From Parachlorella kessleri (lineage: Eukaryota; Chlorophyta; Trebouxiophyceae; Chlorellales; Chlorellaceae), in NCBI GenBank assembly GCA_001598975.1, contig BBXU01002442.1, positions 1 to 46,381 of the forward strand: a stretch of 46,381 bases of DNA, in the 5' to 3' direction. The first letter of the stretch is position 1, and every line of letters starts with the position of its first letter. Made by a program: the position numbers and the translations under genes. The notes under the pieces were generated by a model. The model was given only the letters and a program-made list of their open reading frames with translations, was not told the DNA's origin and searched no databases. Below, in pieces: positions 10,810 through 23,209 of this stretch.

Positions 10810-12104
10810 GCCTGCTAGCAACGCTCGATGGAGCCTGCACCCCCAGGACAGGTAAAAGGTGGCCACCGGGCATGTCGTATACTGGGCATCGCACGTGGGG
10901 TGTTCAAGCTTTACGCGACATGTGACAAGGGTGAGGCGAATCAGGCTCCTGCCCAGGCGTGCAGCTGAAACACAGAGCAGCATATCAATCGGTGCCCTCT
11001 TGAACCGGTGCTTACTGCACCCCCCAGCCAAGCAAGACCACTGACCTTCAGCACCCACGTCGTGCAATCTTCTAAGGAGGGGGCATGCTTGCACGCTAAA
11101 GCTTACTGAATAACTTCCACAATAGCCCCATTGCACTCACCTCGGACCCTCCAGACCTAGGCATCCACTGATCCATCGCGATACCCGGCCAACTTGGTGC
11201 ATGGATCATGCATGGGATCAACATGTGTGCTGGGATCAAGATCCTCCCACGACCGCTTATCGTGGCATTGACTCCACCCTGTCGACCCCGGTATTTATTC
11301 AAAGGCATCTCTTGTCATTGCCAGCTGCTGTTGGGTTGCCATTTCCCTGTCACAGCTGTAGAGACTGTGCACCCACTGGCAGTGTATAGCAGGACGCACC
11401 AGCGGCAACTCCCTGTCGCAGTTGTGGTGATCTGCTTGAGCAGTTTCAACACAGACAGACACTAGCAAGCTGCTGGTCTTGGAATTTTCCTGCAATCCAG
11501 CTTTGCAGTGGTGCTCAACTGGCAGGAAATAGAAGACGAGGGCGGGCCACTGTGAAAGGCGCATGGGAGCGTGAAGCGCTGAGGCACAGCCCATCAGTTG
11601 AATCATACTTTGCCTCAAGCGGGCTGGGGCTGATTGCAGCGACAATAAGGATCCTGCTAAACATCTCACTTCCTTGTCATGCTGACTAAGGGCCCGTCAC
11701 TCTTCACTCTTGAAAAGGTCATGCCAACAGCACAGTGGACGCCTGCCCTTGCACACTTGTTGCATCGACCAAGACCTTGCTGCTGAACGTTACTGACTCT
11801 CCTTCGCCTACTATGATGCCTCGCTCTGCAGGTAAATCCCCATGCCCCCATCTGCTTTCTTGCCTGTTGCTTGCACTGCCATTGCATCGGGCAGGCGTCC
11901 CAGAGAGTGTCATTTGGGCTTCACAACCAAATCCTTGCCACACTTGCCGCTGGTACGCTTAGCAGTACGCTGGGTGTACAGCCTCTGCCAACAGCAGATG
12001 CAGTGAGACTGGCACCGGTAAATGTAACATGGAGCTTGAAACGTCTTGGCGGGACGTCAACTCCTTCCTTGACAAAGTGCCATGCAATGCCACCGCCAGG
12101 GGAT
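10810..12104. other. Intergenic region
   Basis: Upstream region of the CaaX-box gene and 3' flank of the NANP-like phosphatase gene, both on the minus strand. Open frames are short and show no family resemblance. Undetected 5' exons of the CaaX-box gene could lie here. Confidence 0.4.
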
Positions 12105-14622
12105 TTATGCAGCAACAGTCAAGCCCTTGCCAGCCGCCACACCGCACCGTCTCGCCCCTGCTGCTGCCGGGCTGCCATCACCACTGCTACAACCGCTGTC
12201 AGCCTCCACTGGCCCTGCTTCCAATGCTTTGAGAACCTCCGGAAGCTCTAGCACGCTGCTGACTACATAGTCTGGCTGGGGGCACCCCTCAGGCAAAGGT
12301 GCCCCACTGGCGTTGACCCACACTGTGGCTGCTAGGCCGGCCTCGATGCCGCCTTGAACGTCACAGGTGAGGGAGTCGCCTATGTGGATAGCGTCCTGGG
12401 GCTGGCACTGGGCCAGTTCACATGCTCTGCAGAGGGAGGTTAAGATATTAGACACTTGCTTAGGAGAAAGTCCACCGCGGTGCCTGGCAAGGGAGAGGCG
12501 GAGGAGAGAGTGACAAAGTCCCAGGTGCAGCCACTGACACAAAGGCCTCCACCCCGTCACTCTCAGGAGACGCTGCCAGTGTGTGCGAGTTGGAATGGAG
12601 CCCTACCCCTGGCTCAGCCCAGCCAACACTGCGGCTGACAATTCCTGTGTTTTGCAAGGTATGCAGCGGGGACGCACCCCCTGCTTTGCAAGCAGGCTCA
12701 CCGGTGGAAAATGCTGGGGTGGGGTTTTTCATGCCGCCCTGCCCTGATCTCCTCCCCGCCAACAAGTATGTGTGTAAACAAGCGGGTCGCCTGCGCGTCA
12801 GGGAGTAACCTTGAGTAACCTTGAGTAAGTGCATGTACGGTAGACGTATCGTCACATCCAGGGAAAATGGTCAGCAGTAGTGACCTAGCAAACAATGTCA
12901 AGGGATCCAGACATGACATGGGATCCACAAGCACAGAGCGAGACTGACTGCTTCGGTTCCTAAGGCTGTTGTGGCGCACATCGTAGATATGGCATTGTTG
13001 ACCAGGAGCCTTCGACTGCCATGCACCAGGGCCCGCGCACCTCACATGACGCCACCTTCTGTCGCTGTATGAGGTGGTGGCCATTGGTGATGATCACCAT
13101 CTGATACCCAGCTGCTGCAAGGGACGTAATCAGCTCCTGGAGTGCAGCAGGAGGGGTGGCGAGGCCCAGCCTTGAGAGGTGCTGGGGAGAGCACGTACTT
13201 ATCTATTCTCCCTGCTGGGGAGTGCCACAGACTTCCACAGAGGTGTCGTTAGGAGTGCGACCCCTGAGTTATGACGGCCCAAGGCAGTCTGTGGCGCCCA
13301 CGCTGTGACTGCGCTATGAACAACCTTGCCGGCAACCCGTGGCGTCACAGGAGAACCGGAACAGCCACCCCGCCAATGCCTCCCTTCTAATCAGATCTAA
13401 TCAGATCTTGCCCAACGGACCGGCCAGGCAAGGCCCCAGGGTGTGCGTGCTGTGACTGCATAAAACCACCCAGGGTCAACTCACTCACATCCACCCCCGG
13501 CACAAAGCGGAAGAGCTCCAAGCGTGAGGTGGTCCAACAGGCCTGCAGCTGTGCGGCAGCCTCGTTGCCGCACTCCAGCCCCTGCCTGTTGACTGCCTGC
13601 CGCCACAGCCCTGCCCGCCACTCCTCTACGTCCACCTGCGTGGGCACTGCAGGCTAGCCGAGTCTGATGGGTATGGGACAGACTGGTGGAGCCGCATGGA
13701 AAGGATGCCCCTCGGAGCGAGGCATGGCGTATGAGAAGCTGGCTTCTGTGCGCCTGTTACCAACTGACTTGTGAGGGCATCGCAAAGGGGCACGGGCCCT
13801 GCTTGCATAGCGGGGCGCCTCTGGCCTGAGCCCACAGCGACACACAGACGGCCACCATGGCTGCCAGACTCCCAGACAGAAAAAGGGGCTGAGAAGAAGG
13901 TATAAGAGTGCGATGTGCGGCCCGTCATACTTCTCCCTGCTGGGTGATCAAAGCAGTGAAACCTGAAGGAGCTCGGTGCCTTGCTGTGCCCAGGGCCCGC
14001 CCCCGGCAGGGCAGGGCACCGCTTGGGGCCAGCTGACTGGCCCCAGCCCAGCTGCTGGTCGTCACGGGGTAGGCCCTGGGGTGGGTTACTGTGACTCTCT
14101 CAACTACACTATTGGCGGTGATATAGAGGTCCACTCCTGCCAGCAACTTGCAGGCGCACCCTCTTCAGCTGAAGAGGGCGCGCCGGCAAGCTGCAATGAG
14201 CGCCAATGTGCCCCCCCCATACGACACTCTACGACTCCCCCACCTTGTGCTCTGGGTCCCACGGCTGTGCCCCAAACACTGCCCGCCAGTCAGCCAGAAG
14301 CCGCTGCCCATCCAGGCCCGGCATCAGCTGCCGCCCCAGCTGGCACACTCGCTGGTGGGCTTGTGCGTCCACATCCTTGGTCAGTACCAGCGTATCGTCC
14401 AGGTCTAAGCCAAGTTGAGAAGGGGCATGTGGAGGTCACGGTCACCCAGCAAGCATGGCCAAGGGGTAGGACGACAGACACAGGTGGATCGCTGGGGGAT
14501 GCCCAACTTTACTCTGGCAAAGGTTGCTTTGCACTGCTGTCCTACATCGAACAGCGGGGACTCTACAGAGCTGAAAAGAAGCGCTGCTTACCAAAGAAGA
14601 TGCCTTTTATAAGCCTTGTCAT
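12105..14622 (-). CDS. HAD-family phosphatase, N-acylneuraminate-9-phosphatase (NANP)-like
   Basis: Haloacid-dehalogenase-type phosphatase. Exons on the minus strand: 14622-14592, 14404-14244, 13635-13489, 13181-13041, 12790-12702, 12426-12105. Together they give 296 residues with every junction in phase. The 31-nt first exon encodes MTRLIKGIFF and splices to DLDDTLV, completing motif I (Asp11, Asp13). Motif II is ITNG near residue 145. The catalytic-site Lys is in EKPHPSIF (Lys182). Motif III/IV is HIGDSLTCD (206-212). The late region VWVNASG...YVVSSVLELPEVL matches animal NANP closely in order and spacing, so this subfamily is favoured over YjjG-like nucleotidases. The true substrate is unproven because green algae are not known for sialic acid. 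The exon 4 donor (GTGCGC) is the weakest junction. The first exon begins 257 nt from the divergent cysteine synthase gene. Confidence 0.88.
12803..12828. repeat. 10-bp tandem repeat in a NANP-like gene intron
   Basis: GAGTAACCTT is repeated about 2.6 times just upstream (minus-strand sense) of exon 5 of the phosphatase gene, inside the intron. Confidence 0.8.
13386..13408. repeat. 10-bp tandem repeat in a second NANP-like gene intron
   Basis: TCTAATCAGA is repeated about 2.3 times in the intron between exons 3 and 4 of the phosphatase gene. Confidence 0.8.
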
Positions 14623-14879
14623 GACTTGCTAAGACTGCAATTGAGATCCTGACGTTGACTAGTTAAAGGGAACTTACAATCAAGCGAATTCGCCAGAAAG
14701 GGCAACCCTTTCAAAGCTTTGCATATGCTGTCCATGCTGCCAGTTCTTCCCGCCCCACACCTTGTACGGCAGAGCGTTTGCTGGCAACGTGTGAAGGGCA
14801 ACACCACCCTCTCCATTCTACACTGGTGTCACTACCTAACTCACTGTTCTGATCAACCTGTAACCGTGAAGAGGCAACC
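14623..14879. promoter_or_regulatory. Bidirectional promoter region, NANP-like phosphatase / cysteine synthase
   Basis: 257 bp separate the two divergent start codons, so both 5' UTRs and core promoters must share this stretch. No convincing TATA box is placed. The inference rests on gene geometry, and on the tentative first exon of the cysteine synthase gene being correct. Confidence 0.45.
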
Positions 14880-17800
14880 ATGGTTTTCGGTCTGATTAGG
14901 TGGGGAGCCCCTCACGCGGCTCTCGTGCTGCTCCCCCCCTGGGTTGAAGTATCTGCTACACTTACAGGCCTTGGCAAGAATTGAGGCTATTACTCCTTCA
15001 GTAAGCTGAGACCGTGGCTTGTTGAGGGCGCAGGAAGAAATCCAAGGACGTGGATGAGGTGCCTAGCAAGCCAAAGATAGCAAGCGGGGTCCACGAGCTG
15101 ATCGGTGCGTCAGTAACATCGTAGGAGCGCCATTAGCAGCAGTACTTGGCTGCAAGCGCGCATGTGGGAACAGAACCCAGTCCTGGTAGGCAGAACCCAC
15201 CAGCGCTAGCTAGGGTTTCCCCTCCGTGCAGGGGCCGCATAGACGCCCGTCACAGTCATATAAGTGTGCATCTGATCCTAGTTGCTGTCCCCACAGACAC
15301 TTCACAGCTGTGCTTGACACCGGGCTGCTTGCCCCCATCTGTCTGCTGAACTATGGGCAGGTATTTGCTTATGGTTGCTGACAGACGATGGGACGAGCAT
15401 ACGCAACTGCGGGGCATGTGTGGTTGGTACAAGACACCTATGACACGTGAACTCATACCAACATGCTTGCATGGCTGCAGGCGGCACCCCGTTGGTCCAG
15501 CTGACTAAGGTGACTGATGGCGCCCATGCCAAGGTGGTGGCCAAGCTGGAGTCCCTGGAGCCCTGCAGCTCTGTCAAAGACCGTATCGGCCTGGTAAGCA
15601 AGCAGTTACCCCGCATCACAGTTGTTGGGTCCATTTCCCTTTTGGCACGTCCTTACCCGGGTGGCAGAGTGGTGGCTAGGTGGCGTTCCCGTGCGGCCTG
15701 GTGAAGGACTGCATGGGACTTGTGAGTGCCAGCAGAACTTTGTGCTGGCATGCCTAGCAGCAGCATGGATCGTCGCCCAGGATTCACCAAGGCGCTGGGG
15801 AAGCAGCCTCTGCTTGCCCAATTGCTGTGAGCCTGAGGAGAGGAATCAGGAGGGATGCTTTTCCATCGCCCAAGCTTCGTTCTGCAAGGCTTAGGCTTTC
15901 CCTTGCTCCTTGCAGGCCATGATTGAGGATGCTGAGAAGGCTGGCAAGATCACCCCTGGCAAGGTGAGGAGGAGCAGCTGCTGCCATCTGACGTCAGCCT
16001 ACGTGCAAGTGCCCTGTGCATCTGTGTGGCAATCCAGACTGCCATCAGTCACGTCCTGAGTCATTCCTGCATAACCCCTCGCCCTTTGCAGACTACCCTG
16101 GTTGAGCCCACCTCCGGCAACACCGGCATCGCCCTGGCATTCATTGCCGCCTCCAAGGGCTACAAGCTCATCCTGACCATGCCTGCCACCATGTCCCTGG
16201 AGCGCCGCGTCATGCTGCTGTCCTTTGGGGCCGACCTGGTGCTGACAGACCCGGCCAAGGGTGAGGAAGGGTGACTCCTCCGAAATGGATCCCGCAGCGT
16301 GAAGCGTGGCGTCAGGCTGCCGTCCTGTCCTCCCACAACCTCTTCACCCTGCAACTTTGCCGACTGCAGCCTTCAGCATATTTGTCAATTGCTTGTTTGG
16401 CTGCGCAGGCATGAAGGGTGCTCTGGCTAAGGCTGAGGAGCTGGCAGCGGGTATCCCCGACTCCTACATCCTGCAGCAGTTTGAGAACCCAGCCAATCCC
16501 AAGATCCACTACGAGACGACAGGCCCGGAGATTTGGGCTGACACCGCAGGCACTGTTGACATTTTTGTGGCAGGTGAGGTTGCGCCCTTGGGTTATGTTG
16601 CTGGCGCCCTGGCTGGATGGTTGTGCAATGTGTTGCATGCCCTCAGGTCACTGGCCTTGAGAGAGCGTCCGTGAGAGGTGGGATGCGATCTGCTACCAAT
16701 GTGTGTGCTTTTTTGGTAGGGGTTGGCTGTCCTTGATGGCTGTGCGGCACTGTGGTGCGGTGATGTGCAATCATTCACTTCATCAACTGGTTTCCCCCTG
16801 CAGGAGTCGGAACTGGCGGCACCGTCAGTGGCGCTGGCAAGTACCTCAAGGAGAAGAAGCCAACAGTGCAGGTGGGATGTGGTTCATATGTTGTGCATCA
16901 CACAGGCTTTGCGCTGCGCTTGATTGCGGCAAAACTTTCCGAAGGGTTCCAGCAAGGGTTCCAGCTGCTGAGAGGCCTGCAAAGCTGGTGTATGGGTCCA
17001 AGTGGGGTCATTATTCACCATCATTCGCCTGGTCAGCATTTAACCTGACAGCGCTGAAGGACATTAGGAAAGCCTTGCACCAGCATTGGCAGTGACATTC
17101 ACGGCGTCAGTGCGCTTCCCCAGCCGGGGTGGTGCAAACATGTTGGACATGATGGAGTGATGTACTTACGCAGGTTGTGGCAGTGGAGCCTGTTGAGTCT
17201 CCAGTGATCAGCGGCGGCGCCCCTGGGCCCCACAAGATCCAGGGTATCGGAGCCGGGTTCATCCCCAAGAATCTGGATACCGCCATCCTGGACGAGACAG
17301 TACAGGTACCTGGGAGGTTGACTTTTGTTTAAGCCAAAGGCCATTGTCCAGGCTCACCTTACATTCCTTGGGGGGCCTGTGCTGCCTATCAGTCTGGGCA
17401 AGAATGAGTAGTGGTTGCCTGTAATGTGCATGCATGCAATCCAAGGCTTGGGGCAGTCGATGCAGCCAGTGCAGAGCCCATGTGAGTGAGTGCTGCCCCG
17501 GGCAATAGATGTGTGGAGGCTCTGGTACAGACAAAGGGCTTCTGGGCTGCCCAAAACTCCTTGATGTGCAACCAACTTCCTTTGGGTACTGTTTGCATCT
17601 GCTGTAGGTCAGCAGTGATGAGGCTATTGCCACAGCCAAGAGGCTGGCGCTGGAGGAGGGGCTCAGCGTGGGAATCTCCTCTGGAGCTGCAGTGGCGGCA
17701 GCGGTCAAGGTGGGTGTGTAGGGGTAGATACTTTTCTATGATGCTGCGCTGGAGGTTGGCAGTAGCACTGGCATGATGTTAGGAGCTGTCAGGGGGGTGA

Positions 17801-18244
17801 AGAAGGCCCGCTGCTGCTCTATGTGGTTAGTTGGTGAGGAGGTCAAGCCGCGGACTGTATGTGATAGCGAGGCAAAGAGGGCAGTTTGCTGGGCAGCTAA
17901 GCTGGGTGTAGCACAGCGGCTGGCACGGTATGGTGTGAGACAACTACCCCGCATGCCTGTGTTAAATAGCACTACAGCCGGAATCTTCTACTGGCTGGAA
18001 GGACTCACTCCTTGGGTCAAGTCCCAGCAGCGAAGTCCCAAGAGCTGCGCAACCCACAGCCGCGGACCCTTGCGTGCAAGACTTAGCTGTGTATTGTTGT
18101 CTGACTGCGCTGCAGCTGGCCCAGCGGCCCGACAACGAAGGCAAGACGATCGTTGTCATCATACCATCCTTCGGCGAGCGCTACCTGTCCTCTCCGCTGT
18201 TTGCCTCCCTCCGGGAGAAGGCAGAGAAGTTGGCTGTGCAGTAG
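14880..18244 (+). CDS. OASTL: Cysteine synthase, O-acetylserine (thiol)lyase
   Basis: PLP enzyme that makes cysteine from O-acetylserine and sulfide. Exons: 14880-14899, 14968-15000, 15034-15104, 15481-15593, 15916-15963, 16092-16260, 16409-16573, 16804-16871, 17174-17305, 17608-17709, 18116-18244. They give 349 residues with all phases consistent. Motifs: the PLP Lys in CSSVKDR (Lys74), the substrate loop PTSGNTG (101-107), the phosphate-binding GTGGT (209-213), ISSGAA near the C-terminus, and the family ending [10 protein letters not shown]. Residues from [15 protein letters not shown] onward are certain. The first two exons are tentative: they close in phase from an ATG in ACCATGG context but require a 33-nt intron. 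The short N-terminus does not look like a long transit peptide, so cytosolic location or an alternative 5' exon are both possible. Confidence 0.92.
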
Positions 18245-19422
18245 AAGAGAAGCATAGGAGAGGAAGCATGCGTGTGTGGGGGGTGAGGCTGTTCTCAGGC
18301 AAGGGCCGCTGGGTCCTAGATATTGGATGCAGGCTACTGTTTCTCAGCAGCCCAAGCAGCAGCCAGAGGACAGCAGCCCGGAGCTACTGGGTGCATCAAC
18401 CCTTGCTTGTTGTGAGATTGGGGTACCTGTGTGGCTGCGATTTCAGTAGGAGCTGGCAGGTCATTGCGTTTGTGGTAGAGTAAGTCTTGGTCTTGGGCAC
18501 GGAGGCTGCAACAACTTGTATGTGTTACTTTTCCATCCTCTGCGTGTTGTAAACAGCTGATGCAAGCTACCGCTAAATGCCACATAGCTAATGGCGTAAC
18601 CCCCTTCAAGGAGCACTATGGAATGCAATCGCATAATCGCAGCACGCTCAGCATACATTGCAATATGTCACAGGGCAAGCCGTTGTTGAGATTGGTGTGT
18701 TTGGGCAGCCTTCCTGGACCTCCGTCGAGCCTCCATTTCCTCAGGCTCGTTTGCCCAGGCTAAGCTGCCAGTGCCCAACTGCCACCCAACCCCATCTGAT
18801 GGCTTGCCATCAGCCCTTGGCCCCATATTGACTGCAAAGCATGCGCTGCAGCTTGTGAGTGTTGGTGCCTGCCTGATACTGACAGTGGTTGATTTCCTTA
18901 TGGTGGGGAGCCCTGTAACTTTGCAGTATGCTGCTCCTTGACTCCTTGGTCAATAATTAGCCCACCAATAGTGCTGGCGATTTGGCTATTAAAGCCTAGA
19001 TGGGCTGCCGCAAGACACCTTGCTGCAGCTTGGCTGCCTGTTCCAGGCAGTCGAGGAGACAAGCAGTCACAGAGGAGCCACACTTGTCAATTCAGTTCAA
19101 TCCTATTCTGTCTGCACTGCCTGTCACCTCCACCAGTTACAGTCATCTATCGCAGCGCCATGGGACGGCGTTTACGTTACAAATAGACATCGGAGTTTGT
19201 ACCTGCCAGCTTGCGCGAACTGCAAACCATCATCAATGCATATCTAGTGCTGTATCATGGCAGGCTACAGCGTCGCAACGCGTTATATGGCTTCTTATAA
19301 GGCGCGGGCGGGCTCAGCTGAGGAGCATGCTCCGAGCAGTCAGTTCATGAGTCAGTTACTGGACACAAGCTGGGCCAGCCCAGGGCACTTGCTAGATTGC
19401 TGCAGGTTGTAAGCTTCTAGCC
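18245..19422. other. Intergenic region between cysteine synthase and the Na+/H+ exchanger
   Basis: About 1.2 kb holding the 3' UTR of the cysteine synthase gene and the promoter of the next plus-strand gene. No other coding or RNA gene is seen. Confidence 0.5.
18548..18552 (+). terminator. Candidate polyadenylation signal TGTAA of the cysteine synthase gene
   Basis: A TGTAA pentamer lies about 300 nt after the stop codon. It fits chlorophyte 3' end usage, but a second copy follows near 18912, so the assignment is tentative. Confidence 0.3.
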
Positions 19423-22400
19423 ATGGGTGCAACGGGCGCAGAGGGGGAGGATGAGCCGGAGGTGGCCAGTCTTGCGATCTTCATCCAAGTGAGCTGGTTG
19501 CTGTGCGTTGGGGCTGTGCAGGCTGGGAAGGCCAGTGGAGGCTCCGATGGATGGACAACCAATAAACTACGCAGCTGGAGAGCTGGCTCTTACTGCCCAC
19601 TCCTGTAGGCAGCCTTGCTGGCATCAGTGCTGGCCTTCGGCCACTGTCTTGCACGATGGAAGATCAGCTGGATAGGTGATGCCGGCATTGCACTGGCGCT
19701 GGGTGCGGGAATAAGCGCACTGGTATACTTGGTGGGCAGCCACGCGGGGGCTTGGGAGCCCTTTTTTACCTTCAACCAAGGTTAGTCTACCTCTGTTAAA
19801 GTCAAAACGGACGTGCTGGGCAGTCGTTTTCCTTTCCCACTTAACATCAGTTGGATCATTTCAGTGGCTGCCTGCTGCAGAGTTCTTCTTCATCGCGCTG
19901 CTGCCACCCATCATTTTCCAGGCAGGCTATTCCTTAAATGCCGAGTCTTTCTTTGGCAACTGTGGAGCCATTGCCAGCTATGCCTTCGTTGGCACCTTTT
20001 CAAGCACCTTGGTGATCGGCCTCGTGATGTGGCTGGGTGGTCTGGCCGGCGCCTGTGTGCAGCTGAGCTTCTTAGAGACTCTGCTTTTTGGAGCTATCGT
20101 CAGCGCAACAGACCCAGTGAGTCTTGCCAGCTACCTAGAGACTGCCTTGCGCTCCTTCTTTCCTGCTGGCTCAACGACTCTGGATCAAGCATGACCTTGC
20201 AGTCTGTGTCAGTACTGCAAGCCATGCAGCTCAGGAGTGTTTCAGCATCTTACTACTGCAGGTCACTGTGCTGGCCGTTTTTGAGCGCTTGCATGCTGAG
20301 GAGAATCTGTACGCTTTGGTATTTGGAGAGTCGGTACTTAACGATGCGGTAGCCATAGTTCTTTTCCGGGTCTTGGCAGGGTTCTTAAATGCACCAGTAA
20401 CGGCAGGAGCCATATTCAAAGCAGTAGGGCTGTTCTTGCTCATCTTCTTGGGCTCTATGGCTATAGGTGAGTCACAAGAAGGCCCGGCATACCCTGCCAT
20501 ATGCGTAGATGGCGTCTCATGAGCGTCCCGGTGTGTCACACATGAAGCCCTCCGGTTCTTGTGTCATCAGCTTAGTGATTGGCTGATATACTTTGGCCAG
20601 GCCTGTATTAACGGATTTTCAGGAAATGCTGGTGCTGGTAAATCTCTGCAGGTGCCGGCATAGCTTTCTTGACCTCCTGGCTTGTGAAAACCAAGTTTTT
20701 CCGCAGCCAGCACGTCCCTTTGGAGAGCTGTCTAGTGGTGCTGATGGCGTACTGCTCATACCTGCTGGCAGACGCTGTGCATGCATCTGGGATTGTTGCA
20801 GTCCTGTTTTGCGGTAGGTTATTTTGACTACTGGACCACGTGTTCTTTGATGTGATGCTTACTGTTGCGTTCATTTTTGGCTGCTTGCAAACGTGTTGTG
20901 TAGGCATGCTATGTATGGTGCTGGTCGCTGCTGCAGAACAAGCTGTCCACTTATCACAGCAATGCCACTTGCAGGTGTGGTTATGGGCGCCTACACCAGG
21001 CCAAATATGACCAAGACATCACGTGACAGGACGGGGGCTTTCTTTCGAATTTTGGCTACGCTGTCTGAGACCTTCGTCTTTCTGTACATTGGAGCCTCGC
21101 TCTTCATCCAGCAGCAAGGCTGGGAGCATGGCCGGATCTTCTCCTTTGTGGTGAGCTTGAGGTAGTATGCCCACTAGAAGGTTGCACTGCTTCCAGGCAT
21201 GCTTGTAGTGGGTAGGCTCGTGGCAGCTCGCAGCATGCGGGCTTTGACCCTGGCATTGTGGGTGGTTGCTGCACCGAGTGCATGAATGGTCTGCAGTGAA
21301 AACTACAGCTACTAGACACCAATACACGTGTGGTTCTGCGTCGCGCAGGTGGTGTCTCTCGTGGCTCTGGCCATCTCCCGGACCCATGTCTGGCCCCTCT
21401 CAGCCCTCATCAATTACCTGCGCCCTGTTGAGATGAAGATACAGCAGTCACAGCAGTTCATGTTGTGGTGGTCTGGTCTGAGAGGCGCGATGGCCTTTGC
21501 ACTGGCGCTGCAGGCCGCTGATGAGCTGCCAGGTAGCAAGCCGGCATGTGCTAATCTTTCACATGATTTATCCTGCCTTTCCGCAGCCTGGCTGGGGCAC
21601 ACCATTCTGGCGGCTAGCAGTGGGTGCGCATTCAAGCATTGGTAGGAACGCCTGCACTTTGCACCCACTACCCCAGCAGAGAGATTTTGGCGGCTGGCTG
21701 CAGGGGGCCATGGGGAGCTAATGCTAACAGTCGTGTACTTTTTGATCGTCATCACAGTATTAATCAATGGCGGTGCCTGTGCTTTCCTCTTGACCAAGCT
21801 TAACTTGCGTGCTGCTGAGGAAGGCTTGCAGTCTTCCTTCAGTAGCCCGGGGTACGTTGAAGTGGTCATACTCATTCTGTCTGTGGTCATGCCAAGTCAC
21901 ATCCGCCGATCTCCGATGCTCCTGAGATGTGCTGCTTCGATCACAGCTGCGAGCTTTGTCTGCAGGAGTTATCAACAGTTAGTCGTCTCTGATGACGATG
22001 GGGAGGGTGGCGCCAGTCTTGGGGTTGCTGATGGGGCTGTAATTGCCCATGTAACTGTCATCCCCGAGCTGCCGAGCAAGGACGCTGCCAAGGTAGAGCG
22101 TAATCCGTGGGATGTTCCTGAGGCACAGGTTGAAGGTGAGTCCCCACGTTGTAGATTTTGAACACTGCACGGTGCACCGTTTGGGGTTAGGCTGCCACCA
22201 AGTTGTCCAGGGCCTCTGCTGATGCATGGCCTTCCACAAGCTCTGGCCAACATCTCTGCACCCTTGACCTCATTGTGCTTCTGCCTGTCAGAAAAGTGCT
22301 AGAAGCGGCCGCTCTGACCTAAGCGATCTTGCGTGGCTGCTATTATTAGCATGGGTGGCAGGTAGTGCAAACAGGGAGAGCTGGGCTGGACTGGACTGAC

Positions 22401-22629
22401 AGGGCTGGATGCAGAATGATCCTGAATCTTGCCTGAGTTAGTGCCTGCAGGACAGCTGATTAAACATCCACCAGGGTCCGCCAGTAGCCGCTTGGAGCGA
22501 TTGAGGGAGGCCAACAAACGGGGGTTGATGAGCCAGCTGACTAAGCTAGATGAGAAGTACCTTGGCAAGATGTTCCTCGCGGAGCAAAGGGAACTGTTGG
22601 AGGTGGGCACCGTAATGGAGGGCAAGTGA
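19423..22629 (+). CDS. NHX: Sodium/proton exchanger, endosomal NHX5/6 (NHE6/9)-type
   Basis: Cation/proton antiporter of the CPA1 family, expected in endosome, Golgi or vacuole membranes. Exons: 19423-19488, 19609-19780, 19881-20116, 20262-20466, 20652-20813, 20975-21150, 21349-21532, 21704-21851, 21966-22135, 22451-22629. They give 565 residues and every junction is in phase. Motifs: [18 protein letters not shown] (81-98, the amiloride-site region), [32 protein letters not shown] with the Asn-Asp pair (185-186), [14 protein letters not shown] and [15 protein letters not shown]. About 10-12 hydrophobic segments precede an acidic cytosolic tail. The tail ends with a [10 protein letters not shown] segment like the one in intracellular NHX proteins, which favours the endosomal branch over plasma-membrane SOS1. 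The start is ATG in GCCATGG context. Confidence 0.93.
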
Positions 22630-23209
22630 GAATTACGCGTGTGCTTCGCGGGGGCTGGGCACTGCTGGGAACCAAAGGATAGGATGCCTAAGCGTAATGC
22701 TGTTTAAGCCTGATTGAGCAGCACTCCCACACTCCTTGCTTGTCCAACTGATGCAGATGGCGCCACCTGGTGATTTAGAAGCCACCGAGGGGCACAAATA
22801 GGCAGCGGCAATGCGTAAACTTGTGCCGTGCTTTCACTTAAGACAAAGGGACAGTTTTTCCTCATATGTAGACAACATCCTCTATATTTGCAGCTTGCTT
22901 CGCAGCTTACCAATCCAATTTCCTCGATCAGTAGCCGCCTGTAAGGACTCACAACTTCCAGCTAGCTTTTGAGGTCTCATGTTCGTTTGATTGCTGTGGA
23001 AGTCAGCCTTTGAAACCTCTGAAAACTTTCCTAGTTTTGTTCTGCTAGTCCTTGTTGCCAGCTTGAACTGTGCACAGTTTGCGCAACCAGACATGTATCA
23101 CCATGTAACATTACTCATGCTTCTCGGTGAAGAGCACTGCATGCCAGTTTCCTTTCTCATATACTCTCCAACCAGGCCTATATACACCTCCCTTTAGCAG
23201 CGACAATGC
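22630..23209. other. Intergenic region, convergent 3' ends
   Basis: Between the exchanger stop and the START-protein stop, so it holds two opposing 3' UTRs. A TGTAA at 22940-22944 (+) could serve the exchanger gene. Nothing else is seen. Confidence 0.45.
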
